In this document: piece by piece, positions 1-15,200 of the stretch
How positions within the stretch are numbered: position 1 is the stretch's first letter
Layout: each line of letters opens with the position of its first letter
From: Tubiluchus corallicola
Lineage: Eukaryota > Priapulida > Priapulimorpha > Priapulimorphida > Tubiluchidae
Direction of reading: 5' to 3'
Assembly (NCBI GenBank): GCA_030141605.1
Contig: JAQGDQ010000099.1
Span: 143,194-203,193 of the forward strand
DNA length: 60,000 nt
The notes under the pieces: generated by a model
Told to the model about the DNA's origin: nothing
The model's input: only the letters and a program-made list of their open reading frames with translations
Database searches by the model: none
Program-made: the position numbers and the translations under genes

Positions 1-2822
1 TTATAAAGCAGGTCGTTGGTCTCGATGGGCTTCATTGCACGCAAGTGTAATCATTTTAACACAAGTGATTCCTTTTCTCTTCTACTGAGTTGACTGCGTA
101 ATTAAATTTAAATTGTTTATTTACAGTGTCTTGTAAATATTTCTGAGTTACACGTAACAAAAATAAAAGGCAAATACGTACAGGCGTACCCCGCAACTGT
201 AATTTATTTGTAATATTGTTCTCACAATAAGCATCAGTACATTGAACTAAAATACATACACTCAGTTCATATGGAAACATTTTAGAAACTACTTTATACT
301 ATATGTACAACTCAGCTCACCAAATTTCAAATTAGTACAGCTCATCTTCAAATTCAAAAAAAAAATCTATAACATTGCAATTACTTTTTATCGCACAAAT
401 TGCATTGATGACATGCAGTATACAAAAAGATAAACATACTAATTGTCTGCAAAAAAATCATTTTACATACATGGTATCAGACGAACAGATAAATTGTTTG
501 TCCACAAAAAGAAAATTCTAGAAAGTTAATGAAACATGCAATGATAGAATTGTTTATAAGTTTATGTTCAAATTCCATTTAGCGTCCCAAATCACACCGG
601 TTACACTACAACATAGCAATAGTTTTTTAACGAAACGTTTTTCTTAACAAAAAAATAATTACAGTTAAAATAATTAGTACTGCTAGTAATCAATAATATA
701 ATCACTAGTAATGACCAGTAAGTTTGAAACAAGGAAGCTGTGAGCACAAAACAGGATGCACTCCATCTGGAAACTAAAGAAAATTCATAGCATAAACGCA
801 TGGTTTCTTTTCTACACAGTGTTGAACCAGGGTTGATTGAGGTAGGCCATAGTAGAGAAGCAATCCTGTAATTATATTTGTATACAAGCAGAAAAGAAAA
901 ACCTGATCTTGTCGGAATGTAAGACAATTATGAAATCATCTTTTCATAACTAGTCATTTAATCAAGGGAAAACAAAAGCGTTTACAACGAATTTCCGGAA
1001 CAAGACAAAGTAAACTTAAGCAAGCATAAGCTGCAAAACTGAATACGGCTGCTCACTACACTGAAAATTGCATAGCCAGGAAAAAACATTTATAAAGACA
1101 AATTAGAAATACAGCAGTTTATAGCCACTCATTAAAAAATGACCCGTAATATTGGAACTATAAGTGGTCGACAACGCCCATCTAACAGCAAAAAGCCCAT
1201 TTAACACCAACATAAAGAAAATGTAAATTGAACATGCACAAGTTCATTTCATGAACCATACAATGTTCCCACAGAATCCAACAATTTCAAGTTACAAGCC
1301 TATGCCAGTTAAGCAGCACTCGTTACAGTAAAGTAACAGATAGTAAAACAGTATCATACATCATACATTCTTAATTTCATTGTCAGTGTAAACAACTTTA
1401 ACAACAATTAAACAACAACGGTAAACAAAATAAATTCAGCAAAAGATATGATAGACGTGGGGCGCTACTATCGGCCTACGGAGTATAAAATGTCCTTACT
1501 TGATAAACTAGTCTAGGCTTTGCCACAAAAATACAAGCAATGACTCTACTCCAAGCTGTCGACTACTTGATACGATAGTTTGTTTAAACACAGTGGTATA
1601 TTCTTACAGTGTTACAAAGTTTACGGTGTAACATAAAAAACAAGTTCATCAAAAAATAATCATCATGTAGTGTTTGTAAAGTTCACGAGATCACTTCTTT
1701 TTCTTCATTTTAATCTACTTTCTTCACTTACTGGCTGCCAATACTTCTTGGAAAAACCAAAAGCCAGTCAATTCAATATACCTGCAATCACGGGAAAAAT
1801 TTAACAAATCAAAACTAGTAACACCAAACATAGGAATTTAGTAGTAGTACCATCTTTAATTTGCTGGATAATATGTCATGCTTGAACACAAAACACTTCA
1901 GAAGTTTAAATTTGTTTAAATTTCTTTTAACAAAAAGTGGCTCATGGGTTGGTGTTTCAATGGAAAGAGCAACAACTACTGAACCACTCGTACTTAGGTG
2001 CTGTACAAGTTAATTTCACATCAAATAAACAAATCGTATACTATTCAACTGCACTAGTACACATAAAAAATGCAAAAGATCTATACTGGAAAGAGCTAAA
2101 AATCAAGTTAGCAGCCACAGAAAAATGCTATAGCCCTACAACAACAGACAGTTAAATTTACTGTAATCTTGTCCTTGTTACTAAAACGTAACTTCTGCAA
2201 TGAATATATACATTTAATACCAAGAAATAAATGAAAATTTCCGCTTTTTAAAAGAAAGTACATGGTAGCAGCTTCAACTTTTCGGAAATGAAGCTTACGA
2301 GTATTTGAAAATAAAGAGCATTCGCATTTTTTACATAGACAAACAAAAGCAGCTTTGAAAGCAAGCAGCATTTTCTCTGCAAGAGTACTGCAACAGATTA
2401 CACAAGATGCAAAACAATGACAGAATCCAATAGAATCCAGCAAGACAAAAGCATCAAGTTTAATTCAGTAGAGTTTTCGTTAATTTTCAGCTCAGTTTTA
2501 GGTCAGCATCAACATAATACAAATTCACTTCATCCTTATCACTACTTCATCAACCAAAAATTTTCAAACTGATTCATGAAACGATGCCATTTTTGTAGGC
2601 ATTCGTAACATACAGAACATTAGCTTTTCGTTGCAGTTTGGCCTACAACATGCTACAACAGAACTGAAATTTTAATTAGGACCAACACTTATGACCTTGA
2701 ACCCCATTTTAAGGGTTGCATCAGGTAATTGTTGATTACACATTCAAAAGAAATGAACGGTTGTTTCTAAAAAATAACGACATGTACACTTCAGCACATA
2801 GCCAAAAAATTCTGCAATGTTG
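1..2822 (-). other. 3' flank and probable 3' UTR of the kelch gene
   Basis: No exon-like coding segment was recognised. Several minus-strand ATTAAA or AATAAA-type signals exist (for example AATAAA at 116-121 and 203-208), so the 3' UTR end cannot be fixed. The 111-residue Cys-rich open frame at 2108-2443 resembles no family I know and lies where UTR is expected. Confidence 0.4.
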
Positions 2823-3223
2823 CTATCCGGATCCGTTGACATGACAACAAGCATTATTTTCCTTCTCCTCCATTGTTCCATTCTCATCTATGGGTTCGAT
2901 AACGTGTTTGCCATTCCTTAGCATTTTTTCGCTGCTGCAGGTTTCGTCTGACTCACTGAGAGGCGGTGACCGAGGTGTTTTCCGCCGGATTTCCATGACC
3001 CATTCTTCTTTGAAGGGATCCAACACTTCCATATTATCTAGAAAGACCTTTCCAGTAAATCCGCCCACGGCGTATAGTTTCCCTTGCAGGACAGCCACTC
3101 CTACGTTTGTTCGTGGAATGTTTAGCGGCGGTCCGGCCGACCAGGTATCGGTTTCATCGTCATAAATGTCCACAGTGTTGAGTGAATGCTGGCCATCACT
3201 ACCACCAACTGCATAGAGTTTTC
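2823..3223 (-). CDS. IVNS1ABP: Kelch gene, last coding exon (blades 5-6, C-terminal tail, stop)
   Basis: Acceptor TTCACAG; the exon runs to a TAG at 2823-2825. It encodes the last two blades (VGGSDGQHSLN and VGGFTGKVFLDNMEVLDP). A roughly 55-residue hydrophilic tail follows that the vertebrate protein lacks. The tail contains a proline-directed TPRSPP segment and a KEN triplet. Confidence 0.93.
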
Positions 3224-6200
3224 CTGTGAAAAAAATCAGTCAATTTGTAATTTGACTTCTCCGGAAATTCCTGTTAATTTGCATGGATAATTTCTGCAGT
3301 CGAATGTGTTAGGTTTATTAATAATTACCATGAATAAAAGCCTAGTATATTCTAGTGAATAATATGTTTGAATGACACCCAATTCTTCAATATAATTTTA
3401 TACCATGCTAACTAAATGAAACAAAACTTGTTAAGGTGCAAAATGATATTTAGCAACATTAGGAATTGCTACACTCAGTAAAAAACAATAAATACATGAA
3501 TAACCTGGCTTAAGAAGAAAAATACTGAACACGATACTTACCATTATACTCGACAACTCCAGCCCCACGCCGTGGGTGACTCATGGAATTGATCCGGGTC
3601 CACGTACTGGAGACCGGATCGTATACCTCAGCAGAATTCAGACAATTCCAGGAATCACAACCGCCCACTGCATACAGCTTGCCATTGAGTTTGGACACTC
3701 CCGCCTGGGAACGACCTTGAAAAAAGTTCAGCTGAATTAAGTTGAAAAACATATTTGGTTTAATATATCTATTAGTTATTGTTTTCACTGGTACCTCAAG
3801 CATCGCTTTGTATAATAATTTCCACTGTAAAGTTAGTTACCAGCATTGCCACTAGGCTAGGATAATTACAATCAACTAAGTACGGATGCATGTTAAAAAC
3901 GTACGTTCATTCATTGATGCAATTCGGGTCCAAGCCTTCTGCTCGGGGTCGTAAACATGACACGCCTTCATGCCATCTTGACCACTCCAGCCTCCGATAC
4001 AGTAAATTTTTCCATTTAGGTGTGACACGCCTAACGGTTACAAAAGCACCATTTAGTAGCTGTACAAATTCATATAATTACAATGTTCACATAATTAGAC
4101 TCCATTGGTTAATTAATTATGTATTTAACTAATTCTTGTAAATGGATTAACGGGACACCACCTCATGCTTAATCGTTCTTGTTAACAGATGCCACCACAT
4201 TATGCCTATGTACGAAATTAATAGTGAACAAGGAGAAGTTTCTGCATCTTCGATGGAACATTTGTTCCATTCTGACACATAACTTTATCTAGTCTTGCCT
4301 GAACGGGATTCTGCGAGGAATTTCTATGCTGACCAGTAGCAATGTTAGGGTGCTAATAGCTGCTTGGCATTTTACGCTTTCCGTAACTGTTACAGTCATG
4401 ATTTACGGATATGCTCGAGAATATGTGACATTATTTCGTGCAGCAATGAATCAGTAACAATCTGTAATAATTCCCAATCAAACCTGCACAAGATCGACTA
4501 GCCGGAAGCTTCGTAGCTGGAATCCACTTTTGGTCAGAAGGATTAAAACATTCTGTCGAGGACAATTCTCTCATCCCGTCTGATCCCCCGACAGCATAAA
4601 CCTGCAAAATGGGAAATCTTTAGTAATGTTAAAATGAGCAGAACAATAGAAAAAAGCATTCAGCAGGTCTAAAAACTTAAAACAAACATTTAGATGTTAT
4701 TGATCAATTGTGTGAGACATCATACTTACCATCCCATTAAATACAGTGATATCAAAGCGCCCTCTAGGAGACAACATAGGAGGTGCAGTCGACCACGTGT
4801 TATCCTTTGGATCATAAATATCCACACTGCTCATGCACTCTCCACGATCGTAGCCACCTGAAAAATAAAGAGAATTAAATCAAATAATTGCAAAAACTAC
4901 AATTGAACTTAAAGCAAGATCAAGTATATAACACTTAACCAGGGACAAATAACTGACAAGCTAGTGCAAATAATACACCTTCATTGGGATTTGAACTCAG
5001 AGCTCCAACTTACCACAAACGAACAGCTTTCCATTTAGCTCGCAGGTGCCAACGCCACATCGTGGCTGGTCCATATCAGCGATGGGCATCGTCTCGTACT
5101 TATCGCCGGTAAAACTATTAGAACGGGATCTTGTAGGACTGTTGGATATGGTTGACTGTTCATGTATCGTCGCTCTAACCAAATAGCCATTCACGCAGTA
5201 CAGAGCAATACAGGCATGATCTAGAAAAAAATTATAAACATTGATAACACATTAATTATAGCTATACTGTTTAGTTGAAAAATACTACAGCACTAAAAAA
5301 TACCCTAAGCGAGAGACAAAGACTGGAGCATTCGTTAATTTAGCATCATTATTCAATGGAAATTATGGAGACCATCGATTAGTTAATAACTAACATATCA
5401 ATACAGTAACAGAAATTATCCAAATAGAAACAAGAGACTAAGACAACTTTACCACATTGTAAGAAACTACTATGAATACAAATAAATATCAACGTTCAAA
5501 AAAATAAAAGTTAAAATTTTGTAATGTACCGCTAACAGTCAACCATGCTTATCGCGTCAAAAAACACATTTCCCTAATCCCCAAACATTTATTAAAGGAT
5601 AGGGTGTAAAATATGAGTCAATACTAATCTTCTAATGCACATGATAAATCAGTAAAAACAGCAAATAAATAAAATTAAACTGTTAGAGAAAATGACTGGG
5701 CACTTCATCGCTACACAAGTCCTAGATGTTGGAACAATACCAAAGAACACATAAAAAATTCTATGTCTATAAATACACTTGAAGGAAATTTAAAACGTGA
5801 AATTTACTGTACTGTTATAGATTAAATCAATTTGATTAATTCCGCTGCCCCTATAATGATTCATCACCTAGCAAGCTATGTCAATATTTACATTTAGTGC
5901 CCCCTTCACGAAGTTAAAGTCACATCTATACATATTTCTTTCTTCTATCATTCTTTTCTCTGCTTCTTTACTCCTCCCCTTTTTCTGCCTAATCCACAAC
6001 CGTGTGTGTGCTCTCAACAAGTACTTATATCGTAAACACTATATAGGGCAATTGCAACTGTTAACAGATGTGCTGTCTTGGACATTGCGATTTTAGTAAC
6101 AAAGCAAAATAAAATGAAACAAAATAAAAAAGCTCAGCGACACTGTCATGTAACATAATTACTGGAAAGGTAATACGATGTAATATGCTAGAATTACAGA

Positions 6201-9200
6201 GAAAACAATGATAAACGATTGTTCACTCACTGCACAGTAAAAAGTTAATACAAGTCGTGAAGTTCAAATGTCAAAAATGTCAAACTTACTTAAATGTTAA
6301 TACTTTGTTTACTCTTTTTAATGTGCAAATAATACGCACAAACATATTTATACTTTCATTCTCTACCTTCTGTGAAAATGAGGGAATTGGCAGATGATCA
6401 ACCCTACTACTCACTTCTAGCTCATAATTCAGGTCTACTCACCAGCAGTTTTGCTCATAGCAACAACCTTCCACTCGTGGTCTTCCTCATCATCCTCGCT
6501 GTGAATGGAGGACGACTTTCTTGCCGTAACAGGACCGTTAGAGTTGTGTCGTAAACGAGCGTAAACTTTTGACGGCGTCAACACTTTCATGTGTTTCTTG
6601 CTCTTCTTCTTGTATTCCTTCGCAAAAATTAATTATGAAAAACTTAATTTTAGCATTTAGTCATGTAAAAGTGCTTTTCTTCCCATCACACTATTTTTTT
6701 TAGTAGCTAATGACACATACGACCTACTCATTTTATCAAACACTCATCATTTTCTTTTCATCAAAAACTGACAAAGCAACAAGACTGGTAGAAGAGAATA
6801 GCAGTAGTTAAGCAACACTGAGCATGGCCAGTAAAAGCATGTTTGAGCCGTTCTCAACTGCTGCATCAGCCCCAGTTGCTTACCTCATTGAGGGAAGTAC
6901 GTATTTAAATCTAAATGCTACCAAGACATCTGTGCAGGTTTAGTATCTCATCTTAAAAAGGATCACCTTATACATTAAAACAGGTTCCTGTCCTGTCTGC
7001 TTTAAATATAATCTGCCGGCTTGCAGAGTTCTCTCTCCTGGCTTGCAGACCCAAGTGCACAAAATGAACCGCATATCTTCATTTTACTATTTAAGTACCA
7101 AATCAATTTGAAAAAACATCACATCAGCTGGTAAACCTGATCTTAATTAACTCAAAGTAGCCACTGAATTTTCATTATCCCATTAAGAAGGGTTAGTACT
7201 TACTTGTACAATCTCGGAATGTTTAAGATCATCATCGTCTCTGTCGACACAGTCACTCAATCCACCATCACTGTCGGCACGTAACATATGGACCTGAAAT
7301 ACGAGGAGTCAGTCATACATCATTACTAGATTATCAAATCAATCGTAATTTTTTGGTTAGGACACTGGGAGATTTTGAAATGTCAATGTGTAGAAAAATC
7401 TCCAAAAATGTGTGAATTTGTCTCTTTGTTACCAACCTAACCACATCTTTGTCTCCAACCGTAAGGCACAATTCAAGGTTTCAAACACATAGTAATTACT
7501 GATGACTAAATATACAATATAATATTAATAACAGTGATTTATTGATGGAATTTGCATAACAGCCAATTAATAACTGCATCATTTTGCTAAAGACAGTAGA
7601 AATAGAATTTTTTTATCAGCTGGTAAGGACAATTAGTAGTCACCTTCATCACTACGTAGAGAATGTTACTTAAACAAATCCTTCTGACTAGCAATAGAGC
7701 GAACACCATCATTATTAGCTAACATTACACAGAACCACATCAAAGTCACGTAACAGATATCCCTCGCTGTTATTCAAGATTAAAAATTCTAAAATGTATC
7801 ACAGTCATTGCAAATTAAAACTATAATTCGAAGGAAAGAAATGCAAAATCTAAATACTCAGACACTGATCAATAAACTGACATTGCCACTGATAGGATTA
7901 GGATATGAGTTAGGACCCCAGCTAATGCTGATAATGACTTCAACAATTGTATTCACGGTAACCAAATTTCAATATTTTTTGAAAGAAATCAACAAAATGC
8001 ATTGTCTGAATTCAGATTTTGTGGCAAAAACACAGCAAAAACCATATGGCACTTTCTCTCTACTTATAATACTGATTATTACGATAACCGACAAGTGTTT
8101 TTATTAAGCATTTTCTTTACCTTCTCAGTTAATGAATCAATATCAATGTCTAGAACCTCCATGCAGTTTCGAAGCCAGATCAGTGCCATCTCACAGAGCA
8201 TAGTATGATTCTCTTGAATGCTGATACATTGTTCCCCATCACCACACTGCACAACCTAAAAATGACAACTGAAACTGTACAGTTTGAAATGTACCGGTTC
8301 AAACTCCAGTTAACAACAGGAAAAAACTACTATACCCGCACTTGCATTATTCTGAAAATATTTACAGTACAAAAAGAAATGGTACATATTGCACTGCACT
8401 AGCTGCATAATAGGTATTTAAGTGTGAGTGATGCTTTCCTGTAGTTTTCCTAAAGTTCTTACATAACTTACATGATAATTACTTAACCACAGGAACATGT
8501 TCAACCTATGCTAAAGGAAGCACGGCTGTCTTAACAACATTGTAGGCTCCCAGACAAAGCAGTGCACTGGGGCGCCTGCCTGTACAACCACTCAGGATAA
8601 AAATGTAAACGATCGATAAAATTAAACATATATTTATTGGTACTTCCAACAAAGTTATTGTTTAAACATTAAAAACATGCTGTACAGCAAAGATTAATAA
8701 ACAGAAACGTTTGAGTAATACAACATAAGTGTTAAAACACAAAAGTTTCAACATGCAAATGATCCTTAACTGATAAACTATACAGACAAAGATTGTCACA
8801 CAATAGCCAATACAGTTTTGCATAGTATAGTATTTATTTATTGACAGTAAGTCACAACATGACAGATTAGTATGGGGCCACTATGCTCGTGTGGCCCCGG
8901 GCAAATGTCCAGCATGCCCACGCATTAAGACAGCGCTAAAAGGAAGTATGCACTGAGTTCCAGAAAAATGTAACGCTGCCGAGCAATGATTAAGATTAAG
9001 ATTAAGACAATGGAATGAATATTAATACAAATGCTTGCACACCTTAAAAAATTGTTCCAAAAATTTGCAGAGATACGCGTTACTTAAAACTATGTGAACA
9101 CAGATGTTTCAGAGTACTGTTGTAAGTGCCATTGAAAAAATAATGTAAAATGGACACATATCAAACAACAAATACAATTTGAACATAAAAGAGCAAAGAT

Positions 9201-12200
9201 TAATTAAAAACAGACTATGTTTAGGAAGGTTTTGGTTTTTAAAACAAAGAAGCTGTGATTAGTTCAATAAACTTCTCACTCCCGAATGAACAATTTGACT
9301 CCAGTTGGTTAAAGGGGAAGAAAAGGCAATTTTAAAGTATGTCGCAAAAAACTTTCCACACAAAGTTATATTTCTTAACATTGCTCTTACCGGCTTAAAA
9401 GAATTGTCTAATTAGAAAGAAAAATTTTCAGTAATTTGAAATATTTGTCCCATCTGGCAAAACGGCACTGCATCACTATCCCAGTGTGCACCATTTACTC
9501 ACCAAAAACGCATTACTGATGTTACCGACAATAAAAAGTAATTTGAACTTTTTCTTAGTTAGCAAAGAGTGCGCTACGCTACGAATGCTCTGATTACTCT
9601 TTCAAATTTTACTCAATGTTATCTAAACCTATTCCAACCGACTTACGCTCAAAATGTCTGCACCTAACGGCCATCTCGGAAGTTCAAATTTGCATGTTTT
9701 ATACAGCGTTGCCGGTAACGCAAGCTCTGTATCCAATAAGACAGCATGTAAGTGATATTAAAATTTCAAGACAAATTTTTAAAGCTTTATTTATGAAAAG
9801 CGTTTTCTTGTGCATTAAGCAAATACATGTTTATTAGTTTTATTTCTTCGTGGGCCGCTACTTGGCTTAAAATCTCAAAAATAATAAACAATAAACAACC
9901 GTTGTACCTCAAGTTGAATTCGTTGCAAGTCTAGAAACTCCTTCTTCACTGCTATCTCCATGATGTTGTCTTGAATGAAATTGTCTGTCTTTTCGATGAG
10001 CGATATGTCCGAATGGCGATTCGCAATCGCCCGGGTACCTGGAACAAAGCACTGGTCTGCCATAATTTGATTGCAAACATTGATTATCCCGTAATTCTCT
10101 TCTGGAAAACTAACTCCCAAAACGTGAAGTGCGACTGTCTTAGAAATAGTTTACAAACATTCTCTTAGGCAATAAGTGTTTCATCACTTGAAATACTTAA
10201 AATGAACAGCTGCCACAGTCAGAATAACATTATTAACTATCACACAAACTTCTGAAGACAGATACTAGGAAAATTAAAGCTATGCTTTGTGTCAGTGGGA
10301 CTGTCCACATAAATACTTTACAGAGCTTGTCAAGAACATTTTAATATAGCATTTCAAGAGATGAAACAGTTAAGTTTCTTTTATCATAACGCACTGTAGC
10401 ACTAATCTGGCACAGATTACTGTAAAGTATGTATCGTATAACTAAGCCATTAGTTCCGTAATACATATAGCTAAGCTATGTGACAAAATTATAACTAAAT
10501 TGTCTATTTGACGACAAATATAGCTAAGCTGTAAGATAAAATTATAGCTGTTGTCTATTTCATGATACTAAACTATGTGGTAAAATAGTATCTCTTTACT
10601 GTGGTTTATGAAAAACACAACTTTATGAAATGTTCATGGTTTTCAAGTAAATTTAGAATAAGAAAATAACTCAGAAACAAGAAGTGTCCCAATAAAATTA
10701 TCATTAGACTTGACCATTTCCTTTGACAACAGAGTCTAATAAATCAGACTTTGCACAGAATATTTCCGCAACGAAATTATCGGGCTGTAAAACGTGGCAA
10801 TCAGAACAGCTGAGCATTAGAGATAAGTTGAAAAACAGCCTAGCTAGAGCAGATACATCAGCAAAAACAGCCCCCCACTGAAATCCAAAACCACATTACA
10901 CATAAAGTAAAGCGGTTACGGCACATGTTGGTATTTATAGTGTGGGCGTAAAAAACAACAAATAAACAAGGTCTCCTTCATGCTGAAGCGTAGCTGGCAA
11001 AATGTCGAACATTCCCCCAGGGAACCCCCCTACCGCAAGACACGTCCAATTAGGAGTTGACATTCAAGGATTTTTCCGTGGGATTTTTTGACATTAGGAT
11101 TTTCGTCACGAGGATTAATGGCTACCGTCGTCGGCATTTAACGTGTCTGAGAAAATGAAATCCGCTGCACGGCTATTATCCGGCAACGGCGGAAAACGCA
11201 AGCAGATTTAGCAACTATTTTCAATGGCAGAATTTACAGCATGAAAGATTAGTTGGCGATTCTGCGAAAATGTGTATGTGAAATTTTACCAGTAAATTTT
11301 TCTGCTAGTGGACGCATGGATACATCACTTTTACAATTGTCAGGGAAATCAACTGCAGCATAATTCAATTATACGACCAAGAATCAGAAAATAATAGAAG
11401 ATTTAAAAAATTTATTAACGTAAAATCTAAAACAGCAATTTCTTAGAAAATAGAAGCGTTTACTAACCAAACATGCAACAAGGAACTTCAATTAGATAAG
11501 CAAACAAAATTTGGAACTATGAAACCTTCAAAAAACACAGTTTTCGATATCCCCTTAATAATATATGTAGCATAAGCTGCAGGCTACGAGCATATTAGCA
11601 GACTATTGATTGACTGTTTCGTTAAACAACACAATTTATTTTTTCACAACTCTGGGCACAGAATGTTTTTAGAACTTAGAAAACACAGTGCTGAAACTAG
11701 CACAACCATATAAGCATCCCTAGTACAGTGTCTTACATTACTAGACCAGGTTTACATAAGGAGTAAGCGGCTCAAATCTAATTTGCAAACCATGCATATT
11801 GTGTAATTGCAAAGTGAAAAGACAAAAGGTGAAGGTGCTTTCCTTTTAGAATGCAAAAACATCATTTTCCTCCTAAAGGTTTCTAATAGCTGGTCTGAAT
11901 AAGAGTCTATTTCGTTATCAAAGGCATACAAGCAGAACAATTTAATTTGAAACAGCATTTCAAATGTTTTCACAATTTATACTTTGAAACGCTTGCGCTA
12001 GACTATAGGCTCCAGCAGAGGAGTGCTCTAAATGTCACTCATAAAATGAAAATGTTTATAAACTAAACTGAAACCAGCTTCAAATAGATTACATAAATGC
12101 CAATACATTTAATGTGGTAGCTCTAATCATTACGCCATGTTTTCACGAATCATTGCTACTTGCAACAACAAGGTGACCTGAATGAGAGGCTTATTGAATG

Positions 12201-15200
12201 ATGTTTAGGGCTGTTCTGCAATAAAAAACATGAGCTAAGTAAAAAACTGATGATATATGGTGCTAAAAAACCACCTGAATCAAAGCCTCACTGATGTTTA
12301 GTGCTGTTTTGCAATAAGAAAACAGGAAATGAATCAAAAACTGGTGATATATGGTGCTGAAAAGTGGCCTTCATCGCTGATATTTAACCTCAGAACTGTA
12401 CAGCATTTACCGAGTGTTAGCGTTATGGAGGTGCATGTAACAATGTTTTGCAATAAAAAACATGACTCGAATCACAAAGTTACTGATATCTGGTACCATT
12501 TATCAGTAAAAATAACACGCTTGTACACATTTCATGCTATTGTGCATTAAAAAATCTGACATAAATCAAAGACTTACTGACATTCAATATCACATTTTCG
12601 AAACAAAAAACTGACCTGAATTAAAACCTTACTGAAAGTTAAAGCTACTTCACAGCAAAAACTCTGAGTGTTTCACTGACAAGCATTGTAAAAACAGCTC
12701 TCTAAACAGCAAACTTACATTGGCGTTGAGTTCCTATTTACAAAACACACGGACAGATTTATGCTACAAAACCAAAAACATTTCACTTACGAAACCATGT
12801 GCTTTTGTTTCAGTTTACTGTAACCTAGTTCAGCAGGGTTAAGGAGAGGTCACTAGACAGTACAGGGATGGCCAAATTTTTTTCCACTTTTACTTGAAAA
12901 CAAAAACTTTACTTAACAAAACACCTAGATTTTGTACTTTTCGTTAAGTTTGATATGTTAAGTTCATAGTAGTGCATAATAACTAATGTTCAGCAGTTAT
13001 CATGAACAAAATTTTCGTTCACAAATGGTTGCACAGTTATAGGTCTACATAAGGCAGCAGAAGCCAGATAGTTGTTGTAGGTTAGATAGTAACACAAAAT
13101 TGTTGTCCAACAATTTCTATTTAATTTCAGTTCAGGAAATCAATCTTGCATTGCAAAAATTCTGAGAGTGCTCATTGTGTAGTGGAAACTAGAAAAATGA
13201 CCGTAAAACTGAGTAGCTGCTACTACTGAAGGCAGGCCCAAGGAGGGAGGTGCAGCCGATTCATTGCTCCATGAAGTCCCAGAGCCCGAAAATATAACTT
13301 TATACATAAATAAAAGCCAGAGAAGCCCCTTTATTTAGCAGAAAATGAACTGGGATGTATTATGGTTTACTGTGAATAAACATATTTCGGTTATTGAAGC
13401 TTAATAACTCCTAAGTCTTGCAAGCTAAGGTCACTAAACTCGCAGGGTTGGTAGCCCTTGTTGGGGCACGTACAACAGTGTGGTGACCACTGACCACTGG
13501 TCAAGGGGGAAGGGCAGTGGGCATCGGTCACTTTTTCCTTTAGGTCGCAACTCCTCCAAGGACTTTCGATTTTTTCCAATTTTTTTTTACAAGTATTTTG
13601 GTACTGTGGGGCAGGTGTGCATCTGCAGTTTTAAAAAGCTGGTAAGTTTTAAATGCCTGAGGAAGGGGCCAAAATGCAAAATTTGGATCCCCAATGGTGA
13701 CCTTTTACATGCTGAGACCTAGGGACACAAAACTCACAGGTTACACTCATTGGGCAAAGTTATATATGTATACAGGAGACCTTGCCCCACTGGTTGATCT
13801 CTGACCCCAGTAGGGGGCAAAAACTAAAAAATGGGGGTCGGGAACAGAAATGCGTCGAGTGTCCATGAATGGTACTATGTAGCATATCAAATGAAAGGCC
13901 TTGATGAGGTGAATCGAATGGTATAGGTTACACTGTAAATCATCAACCTGTGACCCAGTTATGCACAAAACAGGTGTCGAGGAGACAAATACCTTCTAGT
14001 GTCGACTGGAACTAACTTGTTATACATTAAATGAAAGGTCTCAGTGAAGCAAACTAAATGATATAAGTTCATGCCGAGATTGGTTGCCCTTTGAAACAAG
14101 GGTGATCGGTTGAACAGTTAAATGCTGAGGTTTCATTGAGAAATGCACTGCCTATGTATTTAAGCAAAGTGAAAATAATAACTTTCAAACTTCAAACAAA
14201 GGCTGTCATCTCTTCATTTTTAAGGCTCAATTTTATAACTATTGTTTGCAAAATTATCAGTTTCTGACCACATCAGAAACATTGTCAACTGGTTAAGAAA
14301 TAAAGATTATTGAACATAAGTTATTGTATTGTGGTTTTTAGTCTTCATGCCTTTGTACAGATGAGGGTGGGGGCTCAAAATTTATCTTGCTACAGCACAT
14401 AAAAATTCTCTCAGTGGCCCCGGCTGAAGGTATGGTTTCTTATGAAGGGTAGTCCTCGTGAGAATTTTTCATATAAAGGTATATATTTCTCCAAAAAATT
14501 CTTTAATAAAAGTAACAAACAGCAGATATTCACTGCAGTAACTGATTTTGTGTGAGTGATCAACAAAAAAGGGACACAGTAGAGAGACAAAAAAACTGAC
14601 AACATATTTTAACTATAAACTATATAAGTTTCCCTGGGAATTAAAATTCTCCAAAGCTGCTGCCTCTCCAGTAAAGAGAAGTACAATGCTCAACTGCTCA
14701 TTGGTCGGTAAATTGCAGCACATCATAAAGGATTAGTAGTAGTGACACCCATATTTGCAGCAACAATCTCATGAGAGAGAACTTGAGATGATTATTTACG
14801 ATTAGAGATCAGAGAAATGTCTTCAAGCCTATTTCATTCTCTTGTGGAAATAGTTAGGTCAAACTCAGTAAGTCAAAAAATAGAGGGCGCCAAAACACAA
14901 AAACCATAAGTATTTGCTAATAATAAACAAATGGGTTCACAAACGGGTTATCAGAAACTTGAAAGGCATATTAAGGACACACAGGAAGTCTGGGACAGCC
15001 TGGAACTGCACTGGAAATGAACATTTTTTTGGAAAAGTCGAGAAATTTGTGCTACACAATAAATAAATATAAAAATATACTAGTAACTAGTTTATTAATT
15101 TCTAGAGATGTGCCATTTTTGTTAAATAATTGCATCGTCCACCATTCTGGAGGCCCCAACTTGTTGCAAAATTGTGCACAGCGTTGTGGTGAAGCGATTC

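Larger units (their letters stand above)
5221..9907 (-). other. Kelch gene introns between exons 5 and 9
   Basis: Outside exons 6, 7 and 8 this stretch (introns of about 1.2, 0.6, 0.8 and 1.7 kb) is AT-rich and shows no further coding segment. The one structure seen is a short inverted repeat, GGGGCCAC...GTGGCCCC, near 8875-8899. Confidence 0.5.

Noticed and set aside
2108-2443. 111-codon Cys-rich open frame on the minus strand
   Set aside because: It lies directly downstream of the kelch stop codon where a 3' UTR is expected. The Cys spacing fits no known domain and the translation looks random.
4981-5010. B-box-like string on the minus strand (GAGTTCAAATCCC)
   Set aside because: No A box or stem partners; it sits in the intron right after the exon 9 donor and is probably chance.
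12862-12920. CAGGGATGGCCAAAT, resembling a hAT left end
   Set aside because: No matching inverted end or 8-bp duplication was found within several kilobases.
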